From positions 22,323-86,322 of the forward strand of contig JBFMHF010000008.1 in NCBI GenBank assembly GCA_040752975.1: a stretch of DNA of 64,000 nt, written 5' to 3'. This document shows, piece by piece, positions 25,930-34,809 of this stretch. Within the stretch, counting starts at the first letter, position 1, and every line of letters starts with the position of its first letter. The DNA is from JADLDB01 sp040752975. Its GTDB lineage: Bacteria > Myxococcota > Myxococcia > Myxococcales > Myxococcaceae. The translations under genes were made by a program, and so were the position numbers. A model generated the notes under the pieces. That model was not told where the DNA came from and ran no database searches. It was given only the letters and a program-made list of their open reading frames with translations.

Positions 25930-27246
25930 CTACTGCGTGGCGAGGAACCAGAAGTTGGCGCTCCCGCTGGGCAGGTACGCCACGCCGCCCAGGCGCGGCA
26001 GGTAGAGCCAGCGGGTGTACACGCCATTCACCGCGTCGGGCGGCGTGGGCCCGGTGGTGGGCTGCACCGTCGTGACGTACGTGCCGTCGACGCGCAGCAC
26101 TTCGCCGCCAGTGGACGTCTTCACCAGCAACACGTTTTCCCCGGGGAGAAACTGCGCGCCCAACGCTGCCTCGATGAGCGAGTCCACCGCCGGCCCGGTG
26201 AAGGGGATGTCGCTGAGCGCCCCGGAGAAGGTGAGCTGCAGGCCCTGGCGCACCGGGACGCGGTAGAGGTTGCGCAGGAAGACGACGCGTTGCCGCACCG
26301 GGTCCACCACCGCGCCCGACGCGTCGACGATGTCGTCGTTGGCGTACGAAGGCCGCGGCGCGAGGCTGGTCCACGTGGCGGTGGCGGCCGTCCACTTGCG
26401 GAAGGCGCCCGCGAGGAAGGTGTACACGTCGCCCGTCGTGGGGTCCTGCGCGTAGGGCCGGTCGATGGCATTACCCTGCGTGGACGCGGCCGCCCAGGTG
26501 CCCATCGCGTCCCAATCTCCCGCGGCGAGGTCGAAGGCGTCGACGTTGTTGTTGTTGGAGTTGCCGTCACCCCACACGCTGCCCGCGGAGAATTTGAAGA
26601 TGCGCCCGCGCGAGGGGACGACGTGCAGCGCGTAGTAGAGGTGCGTCGAGGACGGGCGGCCGTCGAGGTAGTACGGCTGATTCACCACGATGGACGCGCC
26701 GGGCGTGGGCCCGCGCAGCATGCGCCACCGCGGAGCGTCGACGCCGAGGTCGATGTCGTACACCTCGTTGCCCGCCCAGTCCGCGTGGCCGCCCGCGCAG
26801 GCCAGGTAGACGCGGTTGGTGCCGGGGTCCGCAGCCAGCCCATTCCACGCATCGATGCGCGCGGTGGGGCGCTCCATCGCGCCGGTGAGGGGATTCTCCA
26901 CCGCCAGCGTCGAGAGGGACGTCCCGGGCAGCTCCACCCACTCCCACGCGACCAGGCCGCGGCGCCAGGAAGGCACGCCGCCGTCCAGCGAGGCGCCTCC
27001 TCCTCCAGTCCCTCCTCCCGCCCCACCGCCGCTTCCTCCGCCGTTGCTCCCTCCACCGACGCCTCCGCCCGCACCTCCGCCGACGCCCCCGTCCGCACCT
27101 CCGCCGCCTCCCGCGCCGCCGTCGTGGAGGCCTGCGTCAGAGTCGCCACCTCCACCACCTGTGCCCGCGTCAGGCGAGGCGGCGGTGCCGGTGCACGCGA
27201 GGAAGCCAGACAACGAAAGGAGAAGTCCCCACGCCCGCGCGCTCAT
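25930..27246 (-). CDS. Gly-linker lipoprotein, beta-propeller-like domain
   Basis: Lipoprotein of 438 residues: signal MSARAWGLLLSLSGFLAC with lipobox, a long Gly/Asp linker, then a domain of about 330 residues with repeated short blades such as NRVYLACAGGHADWAGNEVY, LYYALHVVPSRGRIFKFSA and GDVYTFLAGAFRKW. This looks like a Kelch- or Gal-oxidase-like beta-propeller that probably binds a ligand on the cell surface; no catalytic motif is seen. The ATG at 27246 is chosen for the signal peptide. A 55-base dispersed repeat lies 11 bases upstream of this start. Confidence 0.75.
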   Translation of the reverse strand: MSARAWGLLLSLSGFLACTGTAASPDAGTGGGGGDSDAGLHDGGAGGGGGADGGVGGGAGGGVGGGSNGGGSGGGAGGGTGGGGASLDGGVPSWRRGLVAWEWVELPGTSLSTLAVENPLTGAMERPTARIDAWNGLAADPGTNRVYLACAGGHADWAGNEVYDIDLGVDAPRWRMLRGPTPGASIVVNQPYYLDGRPSSTHLYYALHVVPSRGRIFKFSAGSVWGDGNSNNNNVDAFDLAAGDWDAMGTWAAASTQGNAIDRPYAQDPTTGDVYTFLAGAFRKWTAATATWTSLAPRPSYANDDIVDASGAVVDPVRQRVVFLRNLYRVPVRQGLQLTFSGALSDIPFTGPAVDSLIEAALGAQFLPGENVLLVKTSTGGEVLRVDGTYVTTVQPTTGPTPPDAVNGVYTRWLYLPRLGGVAYLPSGSANFWFLATQ

Positions 27247-27257
27247 GGCGGCACAGT

Positions 27258-27312
27258 CCATTCGTTCGTCGAGGCGGGCGCAACCTCCCCGACGTTGGTA
27301 ACCGAGGTGGGA
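27258..27312 (+). repeat. 55-base dispersed repeat, copy 1
   Basis: Begins CCATTCGTTCG and ends GAGGTGGGA. Matches the copy at 27997-28051 at 50 of 55 positions in the same orientation. It lies directly upstream of the start codon of the minus-strand lipoprotein gene. No coding or palindromic explanation found. Confidence 0.75.
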
Positions 27313-27553
27313 CGACTGCGGCGCGGACGAGGGCGGAGGCGGAGGCGGCAGGCGGCAGGCGCTGAAGACGTTCATCCGGCACTTCGCGCAGTGACGGACG
27401 GGCTCGTCGCCGCCATCGACTCCCACCTCTCTGCCCACGGGGAAGATCGAGTCGACGTGCAGCCAGGCGGAGCCGGTGGCGGCTGCTGGTACGCGCGCAG
27501 CCCAGAACACGCGGCGTCTCACGGTCTCCGTCGTCGGGAGTCCGATGGACTGG

Positions 27554-27850
27554 TCACGTCTCGTGCTGCCGGCGGAACGCGAGCAGGAAGGCGCGCACGG
27601 CTGCGGCCGTCTCGGGGCCGGGCCGCGGGATGCCGAACAGCTCCTTGTCGAGCCCCTCGACGGCAACGCCGGCGGCGGCCGCCAGTTGGGCCTGGAACGA
27701 GTCGAACACGCCGCGTCGGTGCGGCCACGACGCTGGCATTGCCGGGAGCTTGAGCCGCAGGCTTCCGTCGGTCATGTGCTGGATCCGGGTGCCCCTCTCG
27801 AACTCGTCGACGAGTTCCTCTCGCGCGATGTCCACGTCCTCTTCGCTCAT
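27554..27850 (-). CDS. small hypothetical protein, 98 residues
   Basis: Short soluble protein, acidic at the N-terminus (MSEEDVDIAREELVDEFERG), with no signal or membrane segment and no recognised domain. The ATG at 27850 is preceded by GAGAAGG. Codon composition is compatible with a true gene and no better frame competes. It stands alone, between a lipoprotein gene and the flavin-reductase gene, in a region containing two copies of a 55-base repeat. Confidence 0.55.
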   Translation of the reverse strand: MSEEDVDIAREELVDEFERGTRIQHMTDGSLRLKLPAMPASWPHRRGVFDSFQAQLAAAAGVAVEGLDKELFGIPRPGPETAAAVRAFLLAFRRQHET

Positions 27851-27996
27851 CGCCTTCTCGTACCATCATTTTCACCGTCCGTGCCGGGGCAACGTCAGCC
27901 ACATCGTCCGCGTTGCCCTCGCGCCTGCCGCCCCGCCTCAGCTGGTGCTGGACGTGGAGCGGCCCGTCCCGAGGAACGGGGTCGTCTCCGCGCGGC

Positions 27997-28051
27997 CCAT
28001 TCGTTCGCCGAGGCGGGCGCAACCTCCGCGTCGCTGGTAAACGAGGTGGGA
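27997..28051 (+). repeat. 55-base dispersed repeat, copy 2
   Basis: Second copy of the repeat at 27258-27312 (50 of 55 identical). It ends 1 base before the ATG of the flavin-reductase gene at 28053, so it supplies that gene's 5' untranslated region. Confidence 0.75.
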
Positions 28052-28052
28052 G

Positions 28053-28802
28053 ATGACGCACTCACCCAGCCCGCCGGAGACGTTCCACGCCCGCCTGGTG
28101 GAGTCGTCGTCACCGACGGACCGCGTGCGCTTCATGACGTTCGAGCGCGAGGACGGCCGGCCCTTCCACTTCCGCGCAGGCCAGTGGCTCAACTTCCACT
28201 TCCCGCTGAAGGACCAGAAGGGCCACCCGCTCAAGCGCGCGTACTCCATCGCGTCGCCGCCGCGGGCCACGCCGCGCTTCGAGCTCGCCATCACGCACGT
28301 CGACGCCGGGCCGGGCTCGGAGTACCTCCACGCGATGAAGCCGGGAGACACGCTCGAGGCGCGCGGCCCGCAGGGCACGTTCGTCCGACCGCTGGACGCG
28401 CCCGCCCCTGCCCTCTTCGTCGCCACCGGCACGGGCCTGGCGCCGTTTCGTTCCATGGTGCATGACGCCATCGCCGCCGGCCGCCGGGAGCCGCTGTGGG
28501 TTCTCTTCGGCGTGCGCACGCCGCGGGACATCCTCTGGGAAGCGGAGCTGCGCGCGCTGGAGAAGTCGCACCCTTTCTTCCGCCTCGAGGTGACGCTGTC
28601 TCGCCCGCCTCCCGAGTGGAGCGGCCGGACGGGCCACGTCCAGGAGCACGTGCGCGCGCTGTGGGGCGAGCTGTCGGCGCTCGGCCCGCCTCCGGATGCG
28701 TGGATTTGCGGCGTGAAGAAGATGCTCCTCGAAGTGCGCGACATCTTCAGGAAGGAACTCGGCCTCGAGCGCGCACGCGTGCACACCGAGAGCTACGGGT
28801 AG
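28053..28802 (+). CDS. FAD-dependent ferredoxin-NAD(P) reductase-like protein
   Basis: Flavin oxidoreductase of 249 residues of the ferredoxin-NADP reductase fold. The FAD domain (1-115) has RAYSIASPP, the RxYS flavin-binding motif, and GQWLNFHFPL. The NAD(P) domain has ATGTGLAPFRSM and WVLFGVRTPRD, ending ICGVKKMLLEVRD. It lacks a ferredoxin domain, so it must pass electrons to a separate partner. The ATG at 28053 is used; the 55-base repeat lies directly in front and no clear ribosome site is visible. Confidence 0.87.
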   Translation: MTHSPSPPETFHARLVESSSPTDRVRFMTFEREDGRPFHFRAGQWLNFHFPLKDQKGHPLKRAYSIASPPRATPRFELAITHVDAGPGSEYLHAMKPGDTLEARGPQGTFVRPLDAPAPALFVATGTGLAPFRSMVHDAIAAGRREPLWVLFGVRTPRDILWEAELRALEKSHPFFRLEVTLSRPPPEWSGRTGHVQEHVRALWGELSALGPPPDAWICGVKKMLLEVRDIFRKELGLERARVHTESYG

Positions 28803-28850
28803 ACGTTTCCTCTGGCCGCACTTCGCGTCGAGCGACGCGGCCGCGACGTG

Positions 28851-29846
28851 CTACTGCGACGGAGCCGCTGACTCAGCCGCTCCCCCGGCGACGGCAGGCA
28901 GGCGGCGCAGAAATGCCTGCACGGCGGCGACGGTGACGGCGGGGTCCTCCTCCTGCGGGACGTGCCCGAGGCCCTGGAAGCGCACGACGGTGCTCGCGGG
29001 AATGTCCCGGTGAAACCAGTCGGCGTGCTCGGGCGGAATGAGCCGGTCCAGCTCTCCCCAGAGGATGAGGGTCGGCGCCGTCACCCGCTTCACCTGCTCC
29101 GCGTTGGCGCCATGCACGGCCTGCTGAAAGCGCAACGGCAGCGACGCCCGGTTTCCTTCGCGCAGCGTCAGCTCGAAGTAGCGGTCGATGAGCGCGTCGG
29201 TCACCTTCGACGGGTCACCGTACACGTTGCGCACGCTGGACGCGACGACGCTGCGCGGCAGCGTCTTGAGCAGCACGCGATTCAGCACCGGCAGCTTCGC
29301 CAGCCGGAAGCCGATGGGCACCGACTGCGAGACGAGCGGGTAGCCGGCCGCGTCCACCAGCACGAGGCCCGCGACGCGCTCCGGGTGCGCCACGGCGGTG
29401 GACCAGGCGATTTCGCCTCCGAGGCTGTTGCCCGCCACCACGAAGCGCTGCACACCCAGCGCGTCCAGCACCGCCACCACGAAGCGCACGTACGCGGCGA
29501 TGGAGTAGTCGCCGTCGGCTGCCGGTCCGGTGAGGCCGAAGCCGGGCAAGTCGAAGCGGATGACGCGCCGCTGCTTCGACAACTCCGCCGCCCAGCCGTC
29601 CCAGGTGTGCAGGCTGGCGGAGGTGCCGTGCAGCAGGACGAGGGGCGTGACGTCCTCGCGAGGGCCCTCGTCGCGGACGTGCACGGAGAGGCCGGCCACC
29701 TCGAGGAAGGTCGACGGCGGCGGCGCCCAGCGGGCCCTGAGCGCCTCCACAGGACGGTCCGGCGCCCAGGCAGCCGCCACGAAGCCGCCGAAGGAGAGGA
29801 GGACGAGCGACACGAGCACGGCGCCGACGCGGAGGGCACGCTTCAT
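28851..29846 (-). CDS. membrane-anchored alpha/beta hydrolase
   Basis: Alpha/beta-hydrolase of 331 residues with one N-terminal membrane or signal segment (VGAVLVSLVLLSFGGFVAAAW). The oxyanion block is LVLLHGTSAS, the nucleophile elbow is AGNSLGGEIAW (Ser), the acid is in LWGELDRLIP (Asp) and the catalytic His is in GLGHVPQEEDP. An esterase, haloperoxidase-like or lactonase activity is possible. The ATG at 29846 gives a clean signal anchor. Stands alone. Confidence 0.87.
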   Translation of the reverse strand: MKRALRVGAVLVSLVLLSFGGFVAAAWAPDRPVEALRARWAPPPSTFLEVAGLSVHVRDEGPREDVTPLVLLHGTSASLHTWDGWAAELSKQRRVIRFDLPGFGLTGPAADGDYSIAAYVRFVVAVLDALGVQRFVVAGNSLGGEIAWSTAVAHPERVAGLVLVDAAGYPLVSQSVPIGFRLAKLPVLNRVLLKTLPRSVVASSVRNVYGDPSKVTDALIDRYFELTLREGNRASLPLRFQQAVHGANAEQVKRVTAPTLILWGELDRLIPPEHADWFHRDIPASTVVRFQGLGHVPQEEDPAVTVAAVQAFLRRLPAVAGGAAESAAPSQ

Positions 29847-29995
29847 GGCGTCACCTGTAGCGCGGTGGAGGCCCTCGCGCCGCCTCCCTCACCACGGCCC
29901 TGGCGCTGCTTGCAGTCGGCAGACGTCATGCGCCGCGCCGCGCGGTCGGCCCACTGCACCGTCGGGAAGAGCGCGCGGCGGTCACCGGAGTGGTT

Positions 29996-30433
29996 TCAGC
30001 TGCGAGCCGTGCCTCCGGCCCCGTGGGACTCCACGTGCTGGTGAGGGTCCTCCCGCCAGTGAATCGCCAGGAAGGCGGGCCGCTGCTCGCGCACCACCCA
30101 CACCGCAGCGCTGAAGAGGACGGCGTCGAGCAACATCAACGGCAGCGCCACGCCCGTCATCGCGCGCGTCAGCGTCGCCCCCGCCATCACCAGGGCGATG
30201 CCCATCGCCCCGTACGGGCGCGTCGCGGGAATGAGCACCAGCGCGGCGAAAATCACCTCAGCCGCGCCGACGGCGAGGAGCACCCACGGCGGGAAGCCGA
30301 AGGACTGAATGAGGCGCTCCTGGAAGGGCGCACCCGCCAGCTTCGTCAGCCCCGTCAGCAGGAAGACACTCCCCAGGAAGACGCCCAGCACGTTGAGCCG
30401 CCGTTCCAACCGTTTCGAGTCGTCGAGGGCCAT
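29996..30433 (-). CDS. DoxX-like small membrane protein
   Basis: Membrane protein of 145 residues with four hydrophobic segments (LNVLGVFLGSVFLLTGLTKL, WVLLAVGAAEVIFAALVLI, GIALVMAGATLTRAMTG, LMLLDAVLFSAAVWVV). The first segment with its TKL is typical of DoxX-type proteins. Function unknown. The ATG at 30433 is preceded by GGAGG at six bases, which decides it over the ATG four codons upstream. It converges with nothing and is divergent from the zinc-ribbon gene. Confidence 0.75.
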   Translation of the reverse strand: MALDDSKRLERRLNVLGVFLGSVFLLTGLTKLAGAPFQERLIQSFGFPPWVLLAVGAAEVIFAALVLIPATRPYGAMGIALVMAGATLTRAMTGVALPLMLLDAVLFSAAVWVVREQRPAFLAIHWREDPHQHVESHGAGGTARS

Positions 30434-30529
30434 GGCTGCCTCCATTCGCGCGCCCGGTCGCGTCGAAGCCCTAACGCGGTCCGCTGGCGCGCGCAGCGGG
30501 AAGACGCCTTCGGGTACAGTCAACGCCCC

Positions 30530-31015
30530 ATGAGCGCACACTGTCCGTCGTGTGGCCGTCCGACTCCCGAGACGGCCGCGTGGTGCATCCACTGCCGCTA
30601 CGACTTCGCCACGGGCATGACGCGGGAAGCGCCTGGCTCCGGGGCGCAGACGATGCAAGCCAGCATGGACCCGGGCGATGCCGCGGGCGAGCACCTCAAC
30701 ATGCACCGCGGAAACTACAGCGCGTGGGTTTACGTGGTGCTGGGCTTCTGTCTCAACGCGCTGGTGTGGGGGGTCCTCATCATCGTGCCCCTCGAGATGA
30801 TTCGGCGCCAGCCCATGGGAGAAGCCGCCTTCCTCTTCGCTCTGGTGGTGGGCGCGGGCATCTCTGTCGTCACGTACTGGGACCGCTGGCGCTGCAACGA
30901 GGCCTTCACCAGCCGGTACCTGAGCGGCATCGTGAACATCTCGCTGCTCTACGCCCCCATCCTCTCGTGCCTGTACGCGAACTACCGGGGCGTGAAGAAG
31001 TTCCTGAAGCAGTAG
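30530..31015 (+). CDS. zinc-ribbon membrane protein
   Basis: Product of 161 residues with an N-terminal zinc ribbon, CPSCGRPTPETAAWCIHCRY, followed by three to four membrane segments (YVVLGFCLNALVWGVLIIVP, AFLFALVVGAGISVVTYW, SGIVNISLLYAPILSCLYA). Topology places the ribbon in the cytoplasm. Function unknown. The ATG at 30530 is the natural start; the longer upstream frame is a shadow. Its stop is 6 bases before the relic copy of the mocA 3' end, suggesting it was once the convergent neighbour of mocA. Confidence 0.75.
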   Translation: MSAHCPSCGRPTPETAAWCIHCRYDFATGMTREAPGSGAQTMQASMDPGDAAGEHLNMHRGNYSAWVYVVLGFCLNALVWGVLIIVPLEMIRRQPMGEAAFLFALVVGAGISVVTYWDRWRCNEAFTSRYLSGIVNISLLYAPILSCLYANYRGVKKFLKQ

Positions 31016-31020
31016 CGCGC

Positions 31021-31112
31021 GTCAGCGCGGCAAGTCGTCGGGCGTGTTCACATCGCGGGCGGCGGAAGGCATCGACACCGGCGTCACTTCCTCGGCGTGC
31101 GCGCGCAGCCAG
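31021..31112 (-). pseudogene. relic duplicate of the mocA 3' end
   Basis: Ninety-two bases match 34809-34900 at 89 positions, in the same orientation. The segment encodes the C-terminal EEVTPVSMPSAARDV and NTPDDLPR with the stop codon of the MocA-like gene and nothing more. Similarity stops abruptly on both sides. It lies next to the zinc-ribbon gene stop and is followed by another gene fragment and a dead transposase. Confidence 0.85.
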
Positions 31113-31115
31113 CGC

Positions 31116-31230
31116 CCGTGAAGTTCGACATCACGTTCACCGACGCAGCGAACAAGGTCTACACCGACTCCATCACGGTGGTGCTCGCCCAGATGAAGCC
31201 CATCATGGAGGGCTCCGACCTCTACGGCGT
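31116..31230 (+). pseudogene. orphan gene fragment
   Basis: A plus-strand stretch reading VKFDITFTDAANKVYTDSIT and then VVLAQMKPIMEGSDLYGV has a protein-like composition unlike shadow frames. It has no start or stop of its own and is bounded by the mocA relic on one side and transposase relic on the other. Its parent family is not recognised. Probably debris brought in with the rearranged block. Confidence 0.4.
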
Positions 31231-31231
31231 G

Positions 31232-31862
31232 AGGACACGGGCGCGGCGGCGGCGACGGCTCTTCCGCCGGCCGGCCGAGGCGGGTGACGACGGGCCGCAG
31301 GCGCGCGTTGGGCCCTTTCGACGCCGTGAAAGCGAAGCAGGTGGCGACGCGGCGGCGGCAGCAGGGAAGCGAGGCGCCGCACCAACTCCGCGGCCGTCAG
31401 CACCAGGGCCGTGGCGCCGGACGGGGAGGGCCGGCGCAGGCGGTAGACGGAGCGGCCGTCGTCGGCGCGGGAGAGTCTCTCCTCGGCGAGAGGCCCGCGG
31501 GCGCCGGAGCGGCAGAGCCTCTCGAGGCCCTGCCTGTCGGCCTCGTGGACGAAGGTGTCTGCGTGGAGGGAGAAGCCGTCGGCCACGGCGACGCGCCGGT
31601 GGTGCCTCCGCGGCTGCACCGCGGCCAGGGCGGTGGCCTCCACAAAGGGCAGCGACTGCTGGAGGGCCCGGGCGCGCAGGGCCTCGGCGTCGTCGTCGGG
31701 CGGCACCTCGACGTCGAGGAGGCCGGCCTTGTCGAGGGCCTTCTCCACCCTGCGGGCGAGGGAGACTGCAGGTGGGGCGTCAGCTGCAGGGTGCTGCCGA
31801 AGTACTGGGTGAAGGACACCGCCCCGGCGTGGAGGCGGCCCGGCACGCCCAGGCGCCGCGCC
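31232..31862 (-). pseudogene. IS91-like transposase relic, copy B
   Basis: A nearly identical, truncated copy of the transposase at 33627-34802. It lacks the whole 5' third (cut at about 31862). It has an internal deletion of roughly 100 bases that removes part of the HUH motif (LTPHLQ instead of LTPHLHVL). It has a frameshift near LLRFHGV; the downstream frame resumes with KGPNARLRPVVTRLG. The conserved Tyr of the LCRYGARGPLA block is Ser here. Dead. The C-terminal part it preserves is the part missing from copy A. Confidence 0.85.
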
Positions 31863-31875
31863 TCGTCGGACGCGA

Positions 31876-33396
31876 CTACTTGACGGTTATCTTGAGGCGA
31901 TCCACCACGTTGACTTTCTTGGTCGGGTAGTTGCCGTGGAGCCGCAGCTCGTATTCGCCTGCGGCGTCCGGTGCGCTCAGCTCGATGCTCTTTGCGCCCG
32001 CCACTTCGATGTACTCGTACGTGAGGTAGTCCGCGTCGGCAGTCGACGGGCTGGAGATGGCGATCCAGAACTTCTCGTTCTTCTTCGCCTTGAGCGCCTT
32101 CGGGAACCTCAGGGTGAAGCGCGCCTTTGCGTCGAGCCGTGCCTTCGCCACGGACATCATCTTCGAGGTCGCGCCTTTGTCTTCGGGCAGCGGCGCCACG
32201 GTGGCTGCGTCTTCGAGCTCCGGCTCGGCAGAAGGGTCGCCCTGCGTCGACTTGAACTTCAGGCGGTCGATGAGGTTGTACGTCTTCGTCGGGTAGTTGC
32301 CGTGCAGCCGCACCTCGTACTCGCCGGGTACCGCCGGCGCAGCGAGGTCGATGCTCGTCGCGTCAGGCTCGAGGTACTTGTAGCTCGTGTACTCCTTGTC
32401 GCCGGCCGTCGCGAAGACGATGGTGACCCAGAACTTCTCACCGGGTTGCGCCTTCATCGGCTTGTTGAACCTGAGGGTGAAGCCCGTGCCCTTCGTGATG
32501 AGGGAGTGTTCGACCGACATCATGGACGAGCTGCGGGGCTTGCCGGCCATGGTCGTCGGCGTGCTCTTCCCGGTCTTCGCGCCTGGCTCCGGCTCGACGG
32601 GTGTTGCCGCCGGCCGCGCACTCGGAGGGCTCGAGCCGTCGTTGCCGCGGAGGTCGAGCGAAGGGTCGCCCGTGTCCTGCCGGGCGAACACATAGAGAAG
32701 ATGCGTGTAGACCTCGTTGAGCGTGGCCTCCTTGTACTTGTGCGAGACGGTGAAGTAGCGCGTCGCGGGTGTGACCGCGGGCGCCGGGCCGCACAGGTCG
32801 TACATCATCTCCTTGTCGGAGCTGCTCATGGCCTGGGTAGCCATGCCGCCCGAGCCGTCGTAGAAGCGCAGCTGGAAGTGATGGGCGTCTGTGCCCATGC
32901 GCGCGTCGCGCACCGTCAGGCGTGACGCCCCCGAGGTGGGGAGCACTGGCCGCGTGGGGACGTCGACCAGCGAGTCGAAGGCCTCGAGGTAGAACTCGCC
33001 GCTCTCGATGCGCTTTCGCCGCGCCGCGATGAACTCGGGCTCTTCTTCCCTCCGGAGATTCCCATAGTCGTTCCACTCGAGCTTCTCGAAGAGCACGAAG
33101 CAGAACTCCTCATGCGTCCCGTAGACGAAGCCCAGCAGCTTGCGCTGGTCGATCGCGTCTTTGTCCGGAGCGGGAACGCCCGTGGCCTCGAGCGTGCGCC
33201 TGCCGTCACCGTCGACCATCAGGCCGTAGTCGTAGGGCACGGCGCCGATGAGGGGGTTGGTCTGAGGGTGATGCTTGGCGCGCAGCTCCGCCAGCGAGCG
33301 TTGGAAGCCATCGGGCTCTGCATTGCGCTGGACGGCAGCGCACCCCGACACGAGCGCGACGACACTGATGAGACACACACGAAGGGTGGCAGTCAT
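31876..33396 (-). CDS. lipoprotein with two C-terminal beta-repeats
   Basis: Lipoprotein of 506 residues: signal MTATLRVCLISVVALVSGC with lipobox. The N-terminal part (about 25-245) is unrecognised. Two repeats of about 90 residues form the C-terminus, each of the pattern RFTLRF-x-KP-x-KA...EKFWV followed by GEYE-x-RLHGNYPTK and DRLK. They look like small beta-sandwiches exposed at the surface. The ATG at 33396 is chosen for the signal peptide; the frame runs on upstream into transposase copy A without a stop, which is a chance fusion. It lies between the two transposase relics and could be cargo of the element. Confidence 0.75.
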   Translation of the reverse strand: MTATLRVCLISVVALVSGCAAVQRNAEPDGFQRSLAELRAKHHPQTNPLIGAVPYDYGLMVDGDGRRTLEATGVPAPDKDAIDQRKLLGFVYGTHEEFCFVLFEKLEWNDYGNLRREEEPEFIAARRKRIESGEFYLEAFDSLVDVPTRPVLPTSGASRLTVRDARMGTDAHHFQLRFYDGSGGMATQAMSSSDKEMMYDLCGPAPAVTPATRYFTVSHKYKEATLNEVYTHLLYVFARQDTGDPSLDLRGNDGSSPPSARPAATPVEPEPGAKTGKSTPTTMAGKPRSSSMMSVEHSLITKGTGFTLRFNKPMKAQPGEKFWVTIVFATAGDKEYTSYKYLEPDATSIDLAAPAVPGEYEVRLHGNYPTKTYNLIDRLKFKSTQGDPSAEPELEDAATVAPLPEDKGATSKMMSVAKARLDAKARFTLRFPKALKAKKNEKFWIAISSPSTADADYLTYEYIEVAGAKSIELSAPDAAGEYELRLHGNYPTKKVNVVDRLKITVK

Positions 33397-33452
33397 TTCG
33401 GCTGAATTTATCAGCGCCCCTTCGCCCGTCACGACGAACAACGAACAACGAA

Positions 33453-33484
33453 CGACAGGGTGTTCAAACGACAGGGTGTTCAAA
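33453..33484 (+). repeat. perfect 16-base tandem duplication
   Basis: CGACAGGGTGTTCAAA occurs twice in a row, preceded by a short ACGAACA microsatellite. It lies upstream of the lipoprotein gene start, between it and transposase copy A. Confidence 0.9.
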
Positions 33485-33626
33485 CCGGCGTCCTCCGCGG
33501 CGGGGAGTGTAGCCGACGGGGAGAGTCGGGAGTGAACGCCCCCTCTGCCTGGCGGCGAGCGCGCGCGCGGGCAGACGCCTCCGCGCGCGCCGGTGCGCGA
33601 GAGGCCGCGGGTGACGAGGAGGCGCG

Positions 33627-34802
33627 TCAGGCGCCGAGGGACAGCTGGGGCCGTGGAGGCCCGGTGGGCGGCGGGCCGGGCGGCGGGCGGCGGCCCAACT
33701 CCCGCAGCACCTTCTCCGCGACGGCCGGAGACGTCACGGCGGCGAGGAGACGGCGGCGGCGGCAGCAGGGAAGCGAGGCGCCGCACCAACTCGGGCGCCG
33801 TCAGCACCAGGGCGGTGGCGCCGGACGGGGAGGGCCGGCGCAGGCGGTAGACGGAGCGGCCGTCGTCGGCGCGGGAGAGTCGCTCCTCGGCGAGAGGCCC
33901 GCGGGCGCCGTAGCGGCAGAGCCTCTCCAGGCCCTGCCTGTCGGCCTCGTGCACGAAGGTGTCGGCGTAGAGGGAGAAGCCGTCGGCCACGGCGACGCGG
34001 CGGTGGTGCCTCCTCGGCTGCACCGCGGCGAGGGCGGTAGCCTCCACAAAGGGCAGCGACTGCTGGAGGGCCCGGGCGCGCAGGACCTCGGCGTCGTCGT
34101 CGGGCGGCACCTCGACGTCGAGGAGGCCGGCCTTGTCGAGGGCCTTCTCCACCCTGCGGGCGAGGGAGACGGCGATGCGGGCGACGTCCGCGGGGGTGGG
34201 CGGTGGCAGCGCCACGAAGCGCACCGCGCCGTCGTCGGCCTCGGTGAAGAGGCCGTCGGGACAGAGGACGTGCAGGTGGGGCGTCAGCTGCAGGGTGCTT
34301 CCGAAGTACTGGGTGAAGGACACCGCCCCGGCGTGGAGGCGCCCGGGCACGCCCAGGCGCCGCGCCACGCGCCGCTGCGTCGCCGCCACCCGCGCCAGGA
34401 GGGCCCGCAGCACCACGTCGAGGACGCGCGGCTGCTTGAGGCACAGCCAGCGCAGCCGGAAGGGCAGGGACAACGTCCACTGCCGGTACGGCGCCCATGG
34501 CAGCACGTCGCGCACCAGGTGCAGCCCCGCCAGCGTCGCCTTCTTCCCGTTGCAGGAGGGGCAGTACCCTCGCCCCTCGCACGAGAAGCCCACGAGGGCT
34601 TCCTCGCCGCAGGCGTCGCACCGCACGCGGACGAAGCCGTGCCGCAAGACGCCGCAGCGCAGGTACGCCCGCACCTCGCGACGGAGGCAGCGGCGCGTCG
34701 GCAGACGCCAGGTGCGCGAGGCCCTCCCGCGTCGGAAAGGTGCAACACCGCCCCCGCACCGGCCCGCGGCCGGTACTCCCCGCCCTCCACGCCCACGCGC
34801 AA
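33627..34802 (-). pseudogene. IS91-like HUH transposase, copy A (degenerate)
   Basis: Most complete transposase copy. It has the zinc-binding N-terminal module (CGVLRHGFVRVRCDACG and GYCPSCNGKKA), the Y2-type catalytic region with HUH motif in TPHLHVLCPDGLF, and the LERLCRYGARGPLAEERL block. The 5' end is frameshifted: EYRPRAGAGAVLH, typical of the family N-terminus, lies in another frame at about 34740-34790. The 3' end has lost the segment after LASLLPPP and resumes out of frame as EKVLRELGRRPPPGP, ending at the stop near 33627. A GTG-started internal frame (from 34674) is open but runs into the downstream lipoprotein gene. Probably inactive. Confidence 0.82.
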
Positions 34803-34809
34803 TGTCGAG

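Larger units (their letters stand above)
31113..34808. mobile_element. rearranged block flanked by mocA 3'-end copies
   Basis: A 3.7-kb block containing an orphan fragment, two decayed IS91-like transposase copies in the same orientation and one intact lipoprotein gene. It lies exactly between two direct copies of the mocA 3' end (31021-31112 and 34809-34900). The arrangement suggests insertion at, and duplication of, the mocA end. IS91-type elements are known for one-ended rolling-circle movement of flanking DNA. The order of events is inferred. Confidence 0.6.

Noticed and set aside
31876..34674. A single 932-residue minus-strand ORF joining transposase and lipoprotein
   Set aside because: It is a chance read-through: the lipoprotein has its own signal peptide start at 33396, and the transposase C-terminus is deleted and out of frame.
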